Shown: positions 8,820 to 18,759, numbered from the stretch's first letter. The stretch is 64,000 nt of DNA from Streptococcus respiraculi (GCF_003595525.1 NZ_CP022680.1:894001-958000); one strand, 5' to 3'. Numbers and translations are program-made. The notes: a model not told the origin generated them from the sequence alone.

Positions 8820-9809
8820 ATGACAGAAAAAATCTATGAATATAAAGATGCCAATGACTGGTATCTTGGTACATGGGATGAGTTTAGCTATTTGACGTGT
8901 TTTGGTGATGATGAACACTGTGAAGGTGTTCGGAGACGCTTTTATCAGTTGCTAGAACGCCTATCTCTTGAGGGCTTGCAGGTTCATGTTGTGAAATATA
9001 GCTCGGCTTTTTCCTTTTTGAACTTTCTCGTTCAGATCATCAATGAAAAGCTCGGACGCAAGTTGTCTGTTGTCCAGCACAAGGGGGCGCTCCTCATGAT
9101 GGATGGGCAGCAGATTGTCGATATCCATCTGCCACAGGATGGTGTAGTAGCAGAGACTTTCTTTGGTCAGGCAGATGTACCGGCAGCTGTTGGCGATACG
9201 ATTTTAATTGCGACCAAAAATGAAGGCAAGACTGCTGAATTTCGTCAGTTCTTTGAACAATTGGGCTACAAGGTAGAAAATCTGAATGCCCATCTTGACC
9301 TACCAGATGTGGCTGAGACAGGCGTGACCTTTGAAGAAAATGCACGCTTAAAAGCAGAAACAATTGCTAATTTGACGGGGAAAATGGTACTGGCAGACGA
9401 TTCGGGTCTCAAAGTTGACAAACTCGGTGGTATGCCAGGTGTTTGGTCAGCTCGTTTTTCAGGTCCGGATGCGACAGATGCAAGAAACAATGCCAAATTG
9501 CTCCATGAATTGGCTATGGTCTTTGAACCAAAAGATCGCTCGGCCCAATTCCACTGTACCTTGGTTGTTGCCGCACCAAATGTGGATAGTCTTGTGGTTG
9601 AAGCAGATTGGGACGGCTATATTGCCACGGTTCCGCAAGGGGAAAATGGTTTTGGCTATGATCCTCTCTTTCTTGTAGGCGAAACAGGGCGTACAGCAGC
9701 CCAGATGACTATTGAAGAAAAAAATGCGCAGTCTCACCGCGCGCAAGCACTTAAAAAATTATTGGAGGTATTTCCAGTATGGCAAGAACAGAACCTCAAA
9801 CACTCTTAG
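8820..9809 (+). CDS. rdgB: XTP/dITP diphosphatase with N-terminal extension
   Basis: Residues about 128-325 form a HAM1/RdgB nucleotide pyrophosphatase, which hydrolyses dITP, dXTP and ITP to monophosphates and keeps deaminated purines out of DNA. Visible motifs are [51 protein letters not shown] and [11 protein letters not shown]. Residues 1-127 are an extension seen in streptococcal RdgB (total 329 aa versus about 200 elsewhere) and duplicated in the gene just upstream. The next gene begins inside its last 31 bases. Confidence 0.93.
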   Translation: MTEKIYEYKDANDWYLGTWDEFSYLTCFGDDEHCEGVRRRFYQLLERLSLEGLQVHVVKYSSAFSFLNFLVQIINEKLGRKLSVVQHKGALLMMDGQQIVDIHLPQDGVVAETFFGQADVPAAVGDTILIATKNEGKTAEFRQFFEQLGYKVENLNAHLDLPDVAETGVTFEENARLKAETIANLTGKMVLADDSGLKVDKLGGMPGVWSARFSGPDATDARNNAKLLHELAMVFEPKDRSAQFHCTLVVAAPNVDSLVVEADWDGYIATVPQGENGFGYDPLFLVGETGRTAAQMTIEEKNAQSHRAQALKKLLEVFPVWQEQNLKHS

Positions 9810-10309
9810 TCATGAGTGATTCGCACGGCGACCGTGCCATTGTCCAAGAAGTAAAAGAACGCTATCTAGGCAAGGTTGATGTGATGTTTCATAATGGTGA
9901 TTCGGAGTTGGATGCTAAGGATCCTCTCTGGGACGGCATTTATGTGGTCAGAGGAAACTGTGATTACGATTCTGCTTATCCTGACCAACTGGTGGTTCAA
10001 CTAGGCGATATGACCATTGCACAGACCCACGGGCATCTGTATGGAATCAACTTTAGCTGGATGCGACTGGATTACTGGGCAGAAGAAGTGGAAGCGGATA
10101 TCTGTCTATATGGACATCTGCATGTACCTGATGCAACGGTTCGAGGCAAGACGCTCTTTGTCAATCCAGGGTCCATTCGTCAACCACGGGGCATGGTTCA
10201 GGAATGCCTCTATGCGATTTTAACGATTTTTGAGGATCATATTCATATTGAGTATTACAATCGCGACCACCAAGTCTATGCTCTCTTAACAAAGGATATT
10301 CCCAGATGA
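9779..10309 (+). CDS. YfcE/MJ0936-type metallophosphoesterase
   Basis: The 176-aa calcineurin-like phosphodiesterase shows the metal ligands MSDSHGD, HNGDSE, RGNCD, THGH and YGHLH in the right order, ending with NPGSIRQPR. The family hydrolyses phosphodiesters in vitro; the cellular substrate is unknown. ATG 9779 overlaps rdgB by 31 bases and follows GGAGG by ten bases. An alternative ATG at 9812 would remove the N-terminal tail but leave the domain intact. Confidence 0.88.
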   Translation: MARTEPQTLLVMSDSHGDRAIVQEVKERYLGKVDVMFHNGDSELDAKDPLWDGIYVVRGNCDYDSAYPDQLVVQLGDMTIAQTHGHLYGINFSWMRLDYWAEEVEADICLYGHLHVPDATVRGKTLFVNPGSIRQPRGMVQECLYAILTIFEDHIHIEYYNRDHQVYALLTKDIPR

Positions 10310-10752
10310 TTACACGTGAATTTGAAACCTTTCTCCTAGCGCAGGAAGAGACTTTTTTGACTCCGGCGAATAAATTGGCAGTGATTATCGATACACATAA
10401 TATCGATCATGCCAAGCTCTTACTTAGCCACATGACCTACTCACGCGTCCCTGTGGTCACCGAAGACAATCAATTTGTCGGTACAATCGGTCTGCGGGAA
10501 ATTGTCAAATACCAGTTTGAAAATGAATTGACAGATGACCAGTTGCACATGGATATTTCCCTTATTGTGAAAAAGGATGTCGCAACTGTTGGAGCCTCTT
10601 ATCATCTAGAAGAAGTCATGCGAAAATTGGTGGATCAGGCCTTTTTACCAGTCGTTGGTGAACAGGGAGAATTTCTAGGCATTATCACTCGCAAGTCCAT
10701 TTTAAAAGCTGTTAATGCCTTGCTTCACAACTTCACGCTTGGAGAAAAATAA
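10306..10752 (+). CDS. cbpB: CBS-pair protein, probable c-di-AMP-binding CbpB
   Basis: The 148-aa protein contains two CBS motifs, HAKLLLSHMTYSRVPVVTEDNQFVGTI and its partner ending LPVVGEQGEFLGIITRKSIL. Its size and operon position match streptococcal and listerial CbpB, which binds cyclic di-AMP and signals to the stringent-response enzyme Rel. The nucleotide assignment rests on family and context. It overlaps the phosphoesterase by ATGA and abuts the XerD-like gene. Confidence 0.8.
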   Translation: MITREFETFLLAQEETFLTPANKLAVIIDTHNIDHAKLLLSHMTYSRVPVVTEDNQFVGTIGLREIVKYQFENELTDDQLHMDISLIVKKDVATVGASYHLEEVMRKLVDQAFLPVVGEQGEFLGIITRKSILKAVNALLHNFTLGEK

Positions 10753-11495
10753 TGAAGGACATGACAACTGCTATCCAGGCTTTTCTTGCGACAAAAGACC
10801 TATCGGACAACTCGAAAAACGCCTATTTCTATGATTTAGAGCAGTTTAGTAAACACTGCGCAAAACCCAATCCGACGTCCTTAGCGCTCTATCAAGCCTT
10901 TTTACAGGCTTTAAAACCAGCTGCTCAAAAGCGCAAGTTGTCTGCGGTCAATCAGTTTTTGTACTATCTTTATGAACAAGGGATCCTGGACCGCTATTAC
11001 AAGGTGAAAGTCCCTCAGCAGGTGTTGTCGCAGCCTGTAGTTGCGAGTCTAGCAGATTTGAGTTTTTTGTGGGCGGAGACCAAGTATAAAGACGGACAGA
11101 AAATCGCACTTATGATTGCCTATCTGGGGCTTTTGCCGAGTGAGCTAGCCCTTATGAAACAAGCAGATATAGACCGAAATTTTCAAGTCTTGGCTATTCA
11201 AAAGTCAGCTCAGAAGCGGATTGTCCCGATTCCCAATCAGTTGTTTCCACTCTTAGAAGTGAACAAGGGGATTTATCTGTTTGACAAGAATGGTTCGTCT
11301 TACTCTCGTCAATGGTTTTTCAAGCGCTTAAGTGAATTTTTAGAGGAACAAGGAAAATCGGAGTGGAATGCCCAGAAGTTGCGGGAACAATTTATCCTCA
11401 ACCAATTGCAGGCTGGGAAAGATTTGGCAGACATTGCCAAGTTCTTGGGCTTAAAAACAACGATGAGTCTAGAAAAATACAAACATGGATATTAA
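10752..11495 (+). CDS. XerD-like tyrosine recombinase homologue with degenerate active site
   Basis: The 247-aa protein has the SAM-like N-terminal domain and a tyrosine-recombinase fold but lacks key catalytic residues. The first Arg box normally reads GLR(I/A)SE and here reads GLLPSEL. LRHTF is LREQF (His lost) and the GH of box II is GL. The final Tyr of EKYKHGY remains. Such XerD-like proteins are standard in this streptococcal operon, while XerS resolves chromosomes at difSL. Any function is likely non-catalytic, perhaps tied to the following scpAB genes. Confidence 0.85.
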   Translation: MKDMTTAIQAFLATKDLSDNSKNAYFYDLEQFSKHCAKPNPTSLALYQAFLQALKPAAQKRKLSAVNQFLYYLYEQGILDRYYKVKVPQQVLSQPVVASLADLSFLWAETKYKDGQKIALMIAYLGLLPSELALMKQADIDRNFQVLAIQKSAQKRIVPIPNQLFPLLEVNKGIYLFDKNGSSYSRQWFFKRLSEFLEEQGKSEWNAQKLREQFILNQLQAGKDLADIAKFLGLKTTMSLEKYKHGY

Positions 11496-12204
11496 ATTAA
11501 AAGATTTCGAAGGACCACTTGATTTGCTCCTTCACTTGGTGTCTAAGTACCAAATGGATATCTACGAAGTGCCGATTACCGAGGTCATTGAGCAGTATCT
11601 TGCCTATATCGCGACCCTGCAAGCCATGCGTCTTGAAATTGCTGGCGAATACATGGTCATGGCCAGTCAGCTAATGCTGATTAAGAGCCGTAGGCTCCTG
11701 CCAAAGATCGTGGAGCAGGAGGATGTTACGGACGATCCCGAGCAAGAATTGCTGTCACAATTGGAGGAGTACCGTACCTTTAAGGCGCTCAGTGAAAAAT
11801 TAAAGGAACAGCACGAGGAGCGGGCCAACTATTTTTCCAAACCCAAGTTGGAATTGGTCTATGATGATGTGACCTTGACCCAAGATAAGTCGGTCATTGA
11901 TATTTTCCTCGCCTTTTCAAAAGTCATGGCTGAAAAGCAGGAAGAATTGCGGATGAGCCATACGACCATTGCGCGCGATGAATATAAAATCGAGGATATG
12001 ATGGAGCAGGTTCGCAGGCAGTTTCAAAGAGGAAAACGCTTGGTCTTGCGGGACTTATTTGTCAAAAGTCGGGATATGAATGAGGTGATTACCATTTTTT
12101 TGGCGACGCTTGAAATGGTCAAAAGTAAGGAAATTACCATGGAGCAGACCGAGAATTTTGGAGAGATTTACTTGATAAGGAGTGAAGATGAGCCGATTAG
12201 CTGA
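11485..12204 (+). CDS. scpA: Segregation and condensation protein A
   Basis: The kleisin subunit (239 aa) of the SMC-ScpAB condensin bridges SMC heads to organise the nascent chromosome. The N-terminal [13 protein letters not shown] and [10 protein letters not shown] are diagnostic, as are the helical middle ([19 protein letters not shown]) and the winged-helix C-terminus ([18 protein letters not shown]). It overlaps the XerD-like gene by 11 bases and scpB by 17. Confidence 0.95.
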   Translation: MDIKLKDFEGPLDLLLHLVSKYQMDIYEVPITEVIEQYLAYIATLQAMRLEIAGEYMVMASQLMLIKSRRLLPKIVEQEDVTDDPEQELLSQLEEYRTFKALSEKLKEQHEERANYFSKPKLELVYDDVTLTQDKSVIDIFLAFSKVMAEKQEELRMSHTTIARDEYKIEDMMEQVRRQFQRGKRLVLRDLFVKSRDMNEVITIFLATLEMVKSKEITMEQTENFGEIYLIRSEDEPIS

Positions 12205-12763
12205 GATTGAAGTGCTCTTGTTTGTAGCAGGAGAAGAGGGCTTGACAGTGCGTAATATAGCTGAAATGCTGGATTTACAGCCGTCAGCCATTGTGCAACA
12301 GCTCGAAAAATTAATTGAAAAATACCAGGCAGATGATCAATCTGGGCTTGCTATTTTGGAATCGTCTAACCGCTACAAACTGGTCACTAAAAAAGAGTAT
12401 GCAGACCTCCTGCGCACCTATGCCAAAACACCGATTAACCAGTCCATGTCACGTGCATTACTGGAAACCTTGTCCATTATCGCCTACAAACAGCCGATTA
12501 CAAGGATTGAGGTCGATAGCATTCGTGGGGTCAACTCAAGTGGAGCAATCAGCAAGTTACAGGCCTTTGACCTGATTCGGGAAAATGGCAAAAAAGAAGT
12601 GCTGGGACGTCCAAATCTATATGTCACAACGGATTATTTCCTTGATTATATGGGTATCAATCACTTGGAGGAATTGCCTGATGTGTCAGAGCTTGATTTG
12701 GTTGATGAAGAAACCGACTTGTTCGTAGAAAGAAAAGAGATAGAAGAAGATGAGAATCAATAA
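12188..12763 (+). CDS. scpB: Segregation and condensation protein B
   Basis: The 191-aa partner of ScpA is built of tandem winged helices. [43 protein letters not shown] and the C-terminal acidic tail fit ScpB. I chose ATG 12188 rather than the upstream GTG 12182 because GGAG lies five bases before it. It overlaps scpA upstream and rluB downstream. Confidence 0.94.
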   Translation: MSRLAEIEVLLFVAGEEGLTVRNIAEMLDLQPSAIVQQLEKLIEKYQADDQSGLAILESSNRYKLVTKKEYADLLRTYAKTPINQSMSRALLETLSIIAYKQPITRIEVDSIRGVNSSGAISKLQAFDLIRENGKKEVLGRPNLYVTTDYFLDYMGINHLEELPDVSELDLVDEETDLFVERKEIEEDENQ

Positions 12764-13481
12764 ATACATCGCTCACGCTGGTGTGGCTAGCCGCCGAAAG
12801 GCAGAAGAGCTGATTAAGCAGGGCTTAGTAATAGTCAATGGTCAGGTCGTGCGTGAGCTTGGCACCATCATTAAATCAGGTGACAAGGTCGAGGTTGAAG
12901 GGCAACCAATTTACAACGAAGAAAAGGTTTACTACCTCCTTAACAAGCCTCGTGGGGTCATTTCAAGCGTGTCAGATGATAAGGGCAGAAAGACAGTGAT
13001 TGATCTCTTGCCCCATGTCAATGAACGGATTTATCCTGTCGGGCGTCTGGACTGGGATACATCAGGTGTCTTGATTTTGACCAATGACGGAGATTTCACC
13101 GATGAAATGATTCATCCACGTAATGAGATTGATAAGGTCTACGTGGCGCGTGTTAAAGGAATTGCCAATAAAGAAGTCTTGCGGCCCTTGACTCGTGGTG
13201 TGGTGATTGACGGCAAGAAAACGAAGCCAGCTGTGTACAATATCTTGAAAGTAGACCCTGTTAAAAACCGTTCGGTCGTTGAATTGACCATTCACGAAGG
13301 GCGAAATCATCAGGTGAAAAAGATGTTTGAAGCTGTTGGTTTACAGGTGGACAAACTGTCTCGGACCCGCTTTGGCAACCTTGACTTAACAGGTCTTCGT
13401 CCGGGAGAATCCCGTAAATTGAACAAGAAAGATGTCAGTAAGCTCCATACCCTTGCTGTCACGAAGAAACAGAAAAAATGA
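12750..13481 (+). CDS. rluB: 23S rRNA pseudouridine synthase
   Basis: The 243-aa protein has an N-terminal S4 RNA-binding domain ([22 protein letters not shown]) and an RsuA/RluB catalytic domain whose active Asp is in [10 protein letters not shown]. It modifies a uridine in 23S rRNA helix 89. RluB rather than RsuA is inferred from its place beside scpB, conserved in Firmicutes. It overlaps scpB by 14 bases and yidD by 4. Confidence 0.92.
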   Translation: MRINKYIAHAGVASRRKAEELIKQGLVIVNGQVVRELGTIIKSGDKVEVEGQPIYNEEKVYYLLNKPRGVISSVSDDKGRKTVIDLLPHVNERIYPVGRLDWDTSGVLILTNDGDFTDEMIHPRNEIDKVYVARVKGIANKEVLRPLTRGVVIDGKKTKPAVYNILKVDPVKNRSVVELTIHEGRNHQVKKMFEAVGLQVDKLSRTRFGNLDLTGLRPGESRKLNKKDVSKLHTLAVTKKQKK

Positions 13482-13720
13482 CCGCTATCTTGATTGGATT
13501 GGTACGCCTCTACCAGCGCTTTATCTCCCCCCTTTTCCCACCTAGTTGCCGCTACCAACCGACCTGTTCAAGCTACATGGTTGAGGCACTACAAAAGCAT
13601 GGGCTCAAAGGTTTTCTCATGGGAATAGCGCGTATCCTGCGCTGTCACCCTTTTGTAACAGGAGGAAAAGATCCAGTACCAGATACCTTTAGCTTGCGAC
13701 GTCAGAAGACAGATGAATAG
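13478..13720 (+). CDS. yidD: Membrane protein insertion efficiency factor YidD
   Basis: The 80-aa protein carries the YidD signature: an N-terminal amphipathic helix, [18 protein letters not shown], and [20 protein letters not shown]. The three conserved cysteines are present. It assists membrane protein insertion with YidC. It overlaps rluB by ATGA and is the last gene of the racE operon. A 90-bp repeat begins four bases after its stop. Confidence 0.93.
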   Translation: MTAILIGLVRLYQRFISPLFPPSCRYQPTCSSYMVEALQKHGLKGFLMGIARILRCHPFVTGGKDPVPDTFSLRRQKTDE

Positions 13721-13724
13721 GTGC

Positions 13725-13814
13725 TGTCAACTATTCCAAAACGAACTTACTAAGAGTATACCCGCATGATTGTTTTAGAGCGGTATAGTTTGAGTGGATT
13801 CTGAAATTTTATAG
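13725..13814. repeat. 90-bp direct repeat, left copy flanking the catabolic cassette
   Basis: It starts TGTCAACTATTCC and ends GGATTCTGAAATTTTATAG. It is 90 bp long and differs at only three positions from 26315-26404, in the same orientation. The two copies bracket the whole aspA-PTS-peptidase block. It has no ORF and no strong terminal inverted repeat. Confidence 0.9.
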
Positions 13815-13855
13815 TACGAAAAGGGGCCAAGCCAAGTACTTGGTCCCTTTTCGTA
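13815..13855. terminator. Bidirectional terminator between yidD and aspA
   Basis: TACGAAAAGGG(G)CCAAG and CTTGGTCCCTTTTCGTA form a long palindromic stem, with U-rich arms on both strands. It ends seven bases from the aspA stop codon and can serve both converging transcripts. Confidence 0.85.
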
Positions 13856-13862
13856 TGCTCTG

Positions 13863-15284
13863 TCAAGATAGATTCGACTGATAAACTTTTCCAGAGATGC
13901 CTGGTTGTGTCATGTGGGTGGGATTTAGGATGGTTGCGAGTTCTTCTTGAGAGATGAGCTGATGATGTAAAACTAGTTCCTCAATAGTTTTTCCTGAAGT
14001 CATTGCTTCTTTAACGAGAGAAGCAGCTTGGCCATAACCGATATAAGGGCATAGAGCTGTCACGATACCGACGCTTGAAGTGACAAGTTGATTGCAACGC
14101 TTGGCGTTGGCTGTGATTCCGCAAATACAATTATCTGTAAAGGTTTTAATGCCATTTGTTAATGTTTCGATTGATTCAATCAATTTATAGAAAATAATGG
14201 GTTCAAAGGCATTAAGTTCCAGTTGACCAGCTTCTGCTGCTAGTCCAATGGTTACATCGTTTCCGATAATGTTAAAGGCAATCTGATTGATGACTTCTGG
14301 AACGACAGGATTGATTTTTCCAGGCATAATGGATGATCCATTTTGCTTAGCAGGTAGGGTAATTTCTCCAAATCCTGTCTTGGGGCCAGACGAAAGGAGG
14401 CGTAAGTCGCTTGCAATTTTAGAGAGAGTTACGGCGCAAGTCTTTACTACATTTGAAGCCATGACAAAGACATCGACATGTTGAGTACCGTCCACCAAAT
14501 CTTCAGCTTGCTGTAGGGGTAAATGCGTAATGCGGGATAGGTTGGGGACAATGTGGTGGAAGTAGTAGAGATCTGCATTTAGCCCTGTTCCAATTGCAGT
14601 GCCTCCTAAATTGACCGTATATAATTCTTGAAGAATGCTGTCCAAACGATTGTTGCAGCGTTCTACGGCAATGACATAGGCATGAAATTCTTGACCAAGA
14701 CGAATAGGAACAGCATCTTGTAGCTGAGTCCTACCCATTTTCAAGATAGGATAAAATTCAGTCGCCTTGTCTTCTAAAGCCAGAATAAGGGTGTGCATGG
14801 TCTGTTTGAGTTGTTGCATTAATTGGATAATGGCTATTTTTCCTGCGGTAGGAATCACATCGTTGGTCGATTGACCGGCATTGATATGATCGTTGGGGTG
14901 GAGAATACGATATTCTCCTTTTTTATTGCCTAATAACTCAAGTGCACGGTTGCAGATGACCTCATTGGCATTCATATTCATGGAAGTTCCCGCTCCTCCT
15001 TGAATAGGGTCTACGATAAATTGATCATGAAATAAGCCATCTAAAATGTCCTGACTTGCTTGAACAATTGCCTCTTTAACGGTTCCTTCCAAGAGTCCAG
15101 CCTCATAGTTTGTAATAGCAGCAGCTTGTTTGATGGCAGCTAAACTGTTGATGAGCTGAGGGTGGATTGCTTGTTTTGTAATAGGAAAATTTTCTGCTGC
15201 ACGGACACTATGAATTCCGTAATAGGAATCAAGAGAGATTTCTTTTGTTCCAATCGAATCGTGTTCGATACGCACTTTATTCAT
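13863..15284 (-). CDS. aspA: Aspartate ammonia-lyase
   Basis: The 473-aa aspartase/fumarase-superfamily enzyme deaminates L-aspartate to fumarate and ammonia. The N-terminal RIEHDSIGTKEISLDSYYGI and the signature GSSIMPGKINPVVPE (SS-loop serine) point to AspA rather than fumarase C. GRTQLQDAVPI and GTAIGTGLN are also present. ATG 15284 is preceded by GGAGG; the in-frame TTG at 15299 is inside that ribosome-binding site. It is divergent from a LysR gene and has its own promoter. It consumes the aspartate that the glycosylasparaginase-type gene of the same cassette should release. Confidence 0.9.
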   Translation of the reverse strand: MNKVRIEHDSIGTKEISLDSYYGIHSVRAAENFPITKQAIHPQLINSLAAIKQAAAITNYEAGLLEGTVKEAIVQASQDILDGLFHDQFIVDPIQGGAGTSMNMNANEVICNRALELLGNKKGEYRILHPNDHINAGQSTNDVIPTAGKIAIIQLMQQLKQTMHTLILALEDKATEFYPILKMGRTQLQDAVPIRLGQEFHAYVIAVERCNNRLDSILQELYTVNLGGTAIGTGLNADLYYFHHIVPNLSRITHLPLQQAEDLVDGTQHVDVFVMASNVVKTCAVTLSKIASDLRLLSSGPKTGFGEITLPAKQNGSSIMPGKINPVVPEVINQIAFNIIGNDVTIGLAAEAGQLELNAFEPIIFYKLIESIETLTNGIKTFTDNCICGITANAKRCNQLVTSSVGIVTALCPYIGYGQAASLVKEAMTSGKTIEELVLHHQLISQEELATILNPTHMTQPGISGKVYQSNLS

Positions 15285-15354
15285 AATAGTTGCCTCCAAT
15301 TTAGACGGATAGGGGAAATATGAATGATGGATGATTGTACATCTCGTTGTATTT

Positions 15355-15383
15355 ATTATAAAAATATGCTATTGTATAAGCAA
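15355..15383 (-). promoter_or_regulatory. Promoter of aspA
   Basis: On the minus strand TTGCTT, a 17-bp spacer and TATAAT. The A+T-rich imperfect palindrome beyond it (about 15383-15415, ATACCTATA..TATTAACTAT) is a candidate LysR-type T-N11-A operator shared with the divergent regulator gene. Confidence 0.65.
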
Positions 15384-15434
15384 ATACCTATATTCATATA
15401 TTAACTATACATTTTTTGTTATAAGGAGCTTTGG

Positions 15435-16403
15435 ATGTTTTCAGGAATGCATTATGTCTATCAGGTGTACAAGGCTAGAAGTTTTTCAAAGGCTGCGCAG
15501 CAATTGTTTATTTCGCAACCAGCCCTTAGTGCTGCGGTGAAGAGAATAGAAGAACGAATTGGCTATCCAATTTTTGATCGTAGTTCTAAGCCTTTATCTA
15601 TAACGGAATGTGGTGCAAAATACATCACGGCGATTGAAGAGATGATGGCGGTTGAACAAGAATTTACGGATTATTTAAACGAGTGGCAAGAGGCTCATGT
15701 GGGGAGTTTGACGATTGGCGGGACGAGCTTGTTTTCTTCTCTGATTTTACCTCCTTTGATAGCCGAGTTTTCAAGTCTATACCCGAAGATTCAATTGACA
15801 CTAGTCGAAAGTAGTACGGGAAAATTAGAAGAACAACTGCAAAAAGGAGAAATTGATGTACTGATTGATAATGATGAGCTGGACGACAGGGTTATAGAAA
15901 GTCAGTTATTCTTTCAAGAGTATCTCTTGTTAGCTGTTCCTGAGCATTGCCCTATTAATCAAGAATTGGGGGAGTATCAACTCTCGCTTAATCAGATTCG
16001 AAGTCGATTTGAGGTGGAGGAAGCACCGATTGTCCCGTTAGAGCTTTTCCAGAAAGAGGCCTTTATTTTACAAAAGTCCGATAACGATACGGGTAGACGC
16101 GCTCGGAAAATATGCCGAGAAGCGGCATTTGAGCCGAGGGTACTCTTAGAAGTAGACCAACAGTTGACCGCCTATATGATTACAGCTTCTGGAATGGGTA
16201 TTTCTTTTGTTGGGGATCTCTTGATTTTAAGTTTACCAACTTCTCATTCTGTTATCTATTATAAAGTAGGGACTCGCAATGCGAAGAGAAATGTTTACGC
16301 TTATTGGAAGAAAGGAAGATACGTCAGTCGAGCGTTGGCGGAATTTTTAAAAATGATTCAGCTAGTAGGGATGATAGAGGAAACTGGCAGTATAATTTCC
16401 TAG
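15435..16403 (+). CDS. LysR family transcriptional regulator
   Basis: The 322-aa protein has an N-terminal winged HTH (YKARSFSKAAQQLFISQPALSAAVKRIEERIG) and a C-terminal periplasmic-binding-like effector domain beginning near GSLTIGGTSLFSS. AAGGAG precedes ATG 15435. It is divergent from aspA, the usual arrangement for a LysR regulator of its neighbour, and lies ahead of the PTS operon. Aspartate or a pathway intermediate is a possible effector, by inference only. Confidence 0.9.
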   Translation: MFSGMHYVYQVYKARSFSKAAQQLFISQPALSAAVKRIEERIGYPIFDRSSKPLSITECGAKYITAIEEMMAVEQEFTDYLNEWQEAHVGSLTIGGTSLFSSLILPPLIAEFSSLYPKIQLTLVESSTGKLEEQLQKGEIDVLIDNDELDDRVIESQLFFQEYLLLAVPEHCPINQELGEYQLSLNQIRSRFEVEEAPIVPLELFQKEAFILQKSDNDTGRRARKICREAAFEPRVLLEVDQQLTAYMITASGMGISFVGDLLILSLPTSHSVIYYKVGTRNAKRNVYAYWKKGRYVSRALAEFLKMIQLVGMIEETGSIIS

Positions 16404-16441
16404 CACTTAGGAAAAACAATTCTCTATTATTAAATAATCCG

Positions 16442-16466
16442 TTTGCTATAATAAGTATATAGCAAA
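16442..16466 (+). promoter_or_regulatory. Promoter-operator of the PTS regulator gene
   Basis: TTTGCTATA and TATAGCAAA form a 9-bp inverted repeat around ATAAGTA, and the left arm contains the -10 TATAAT (16447-16452). A protein bound here would cover the promoter 17 bp before the start codon. No good -35 is visible, so activation is possible. Confidence 0.5.
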
Positions 16467-16482
16467 TGGTGGGAGGAAAGGA

Positions 16483-18396
16483 ATGAAACAAAGATATTAC
16501 CGAATTCTCACTATCTTATACCAACGGTATCCCAATCAATGGATAAAAGGAACTATATTAGCTAAAGATTTAGAGATTTCGAGTCGAACCTTGCGAACGG
16601 ATATCGGAGAGATGAATACAATTGTTCCAGGAGTGATTCAATCTCATACCCATAGAGGCTACTACTTAGATAGAGAAAAATATTATGTGTTTCAAAAGCA
16701 GATTCCTCAGGAGTATATGAATGTCATCCCTGAAAAACCTGAAGAGAGAATCGGGTGGCTCTTACGGCAATTGCTCTTAAATCCAAGTGGAATTTGTACT
16801 AGTCAGTTAGAAGCACAGTTATTTATTAGCTCCTATACCTTAGACTTGGATATTCTACAGCTGAGGAAGATGATAAACGGGTATAAGGGACTATCTTTAA
16901 AAAAGAAAAAAGATACCCTGCTCTTAGAGGGCTTAGAGTATCCTAAGCGGAAGTTGTATCGCGATTTATTGACCAGCGAAATTCAAGGGGAATTTATCAA
17001 TTTAAATCGTTTGGCTACTCTTTATCCCAACTTTAACATGTTGGAGATTTCAAAGCTATTTGATGCGACCTTGAAAAGACTAAATTATCAGGTTAGGTCT
17101 TCCATTATTCCTGTACTACTGGTCCATATCGGCATATCTATTGACCGCATGATGGTTGGTCAAATTGTACCTTATGATACGAAAGATAAGACGATTGAAG
17201 ATAGCCAAGAATGGCAAGTGGCTCAGCAGTTTTTAGAGGAAATATCTCAGCTTCTTAGTATTTCCATTCCGACTTGTGAAGTGAAGATGATGGCTCGACT
17301 TTTAATTGGCTATCGCGAACAGGCTGTTTATCAGACTAGTTCACAACAAAGACAGTTGGAAGGCTTTGTCGAAGAAATCTTATCAGAAGTCAAAGAGACG
17401 ATCGGCATTGACTTTGGCGAGGATACCGAATTTGCTCACGGCTTGTGTATTCACTTACAGGGGGTACTCGAGCGCTTGGAAAACCAGATTCATATTCCAA
17501 ATTTGTTATTGAAAAATATTAAGACTCAGTATCCCTTGGTATTTGACATGGCAGTCTATATGGCCAATCGTCTATCACAGATGATTGGGATGGATTTATC
17601 CGAAGAAGAAGTGGGCTTTATCGCTCTTCACCTGGGTGCTGGTTATGCCAGAGCCTATCATGCCAAAAAACAACGGGCGATACTAGTTGGGACTATCAAT
17701 CCCCACATGAAGCACCTAGTAGTTGAAAAAATCACAGATCGCTTTAAAGATCGGATTGAGATAGTGGGGACTTTGCCTTATTTTGAAGAATCTGTTGTGC
17801 TTGAGAAAAATGTGGATTTGATTGTGAGCTGCGTAGCTCTAAAACACAGGCTTCCGGTTGAGACCATTATTATTACACCATTTTTCAATGCTCAAGATGA
17901 ATTGGGGTTGTTTAAATTATTAAATGAATTGGAAAAACGTCAGACCAATATTGAATTTAATATGATGATTGGGAAATTTATTGATGAGACCTTCTTTTAT
18001 CCACAGTTAGAGGTTGAGACAGCCACAGAAGCCATTACAGTTATGGTGGATCGCCTAAAGCAGTATTCGATTGTGGACGATTCTTTCTTGGAATCCTGTC
18101 TCCAAAGAGAGGCCTGCTCGGCAACTTCATTTGACTATTCTCTTGCGATTCCCCATCCACTCGTTTTAAATAGCCGACAATCGGTCATTTCAATTGCTCA
18201 TTTGGCTCATCCTATAGAATGGGGTGGTACAAGAGTGGAAATGGTGATGCTCCTCGCTTTAAATGAAGCAGATCGAGAATTTATGACTATATTCTTCGAC
18301 TGGTTAGCTCGAATTATCTCGGATCGAGACAGTATTCAGACTTTGGTATCCATTGATAACCGAGATCAATTTATTCAATATATTGTGCAGCATTGA
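16483..18396 (+). CDS. PRD-containing PTS transcriptional regulator (BglG/LicR-like)
   Basis: The 637-aa protein shows HTH_11 (residues 1-60), a second HTH-like segment, PRD1 (about 195-290), PRD2 (about 300-405, EEEVGFIALHLGAGYARA), an EIIB-like domain (about 410-490) and a C-terminal EIIA(Fru/Mtl) domain (about 500-637) with the phosphorylatable His in LAIPHPL. This is the MtlR/LicR-type activator plan, controlled by phosphorylation from the cognate PTS. The EIIB loop reads LVGTINPHMK and lacks the usual Cys. It begins the PTS operon and has GGGAGGAAAGG before ATG 16483. Confidence 0.9.
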   Translation: MKQRYYRILTILYQRYPNQWIKGTILAKDLEISSRTLRTDIGEMNTIVPGVIQSHTHRGYYLDREKYYVFQKQIPQEYMNVIPEKPEERIGWLLRQLLLNPSGICTSQLEAQLFISSYTLDLDILQLRKMINGYKGLSLKKKKDTLLLEGLEYPKRKLYRDLLTSEIQGEFINLNRLATLYPNFNMLEISKLFDATLKRLNYQVRSSIIPVLLVHIGISIDRMMVGQIVPYDTKDKTIEDSQEWQVAQQFLEEISQLLSISIPTCEVKMMARLLIGYREQAVYQTSSQQRQLEGFVEEILSEVKETIGIDFGEDTEFAHGLCIHLQGVLERLENQIHIPNLLLKNIKTQYPLVFDMAVYMANRLSQMIGMDLSEEEVGFIALHLGAGYARAYHAKKQRAILVGTINPHMKHLVVEKITDRFKDRIEIVGTLPYFEESVVLEKNVDLIVSCVALKHRLPVETIIITPFFNAQDELGLFKLLNELEKRQTNIEFNMMIGKFIDETFFYPQLEVETATEAITVMVDRLKQYSIVDDSFLESCLQREACSATSFDYSLAIPHPLVLNSRQSVISIAHLAHPIEWGGTRVEMVMLLALNEADREFMTIFFDWLARIISDRDSIQTLVSIDNRDQFIQYIVQH

Positions 18397-18432
18397 GGCC
18401 GTGCAGATAATTATTAGATAAAGGAGAAAATA

Positions 18433-18759
18433 ATGCAAGACTTAGAAATGATTTGCTTTAAGATGATTAGTAACCTAGGAGCAGCACGTTCCTTATTTAT
18501 GGAAGCTCTTCAGGCTGCTAAAGCGTATGAATTTGATAAGGCACGGCAACTGATCGAGGAAGGTGAAAGCTACCGCTTAAAGGGGCATGACGTTCATTTT
18601 GAGCTATTAAGTAAGGAAAGTTCAGGAGAAGGAGAAAATGTAACCTTACTACTTTTGCATGCAGAAGATCAATTGATGAGTTCAGAAATTATCAAACTGC
18701 TTGCAGAAGAAACGATTGGAGTCTATGAAACATTTCATCAATTTGAAAATAATGATTAA
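18433..18759 (+). CDS. PTS lactose/cellobiose-type EIIA
   Basis: The 108-aa all-helical protein matches the EIIA-Lac/Cel family: GAARSLFMEALQAAK, EESYRLKGH-like GESYRLKGHDVH, and the active His in LLLLHAEDQLMSS (H76). It passes phosphate from HPr to EIIB. An AAGGAG site precedes it. EIIB follows after 13 bases. Confidence 0.93.
   Translation: MQDLEMICFKMISNLGAARSLFMEALQAAKAYEFDKARQLIEEGESYRLKGHDVHFELLSKESSGEGENVTLLLLHAEDQLMSSEIIKLLAEETIGVYETFHQFENND

Noticed and set aside
13771..13800. GTTTTAGAGC in both 90-bp repeats resembles the start of type II-A CRISPR repeats
   Set aside because: Only ten bases match, there is one copy per locus, no spacers or cas genes are near, and the rest of the 90-bp unit is unrelated.
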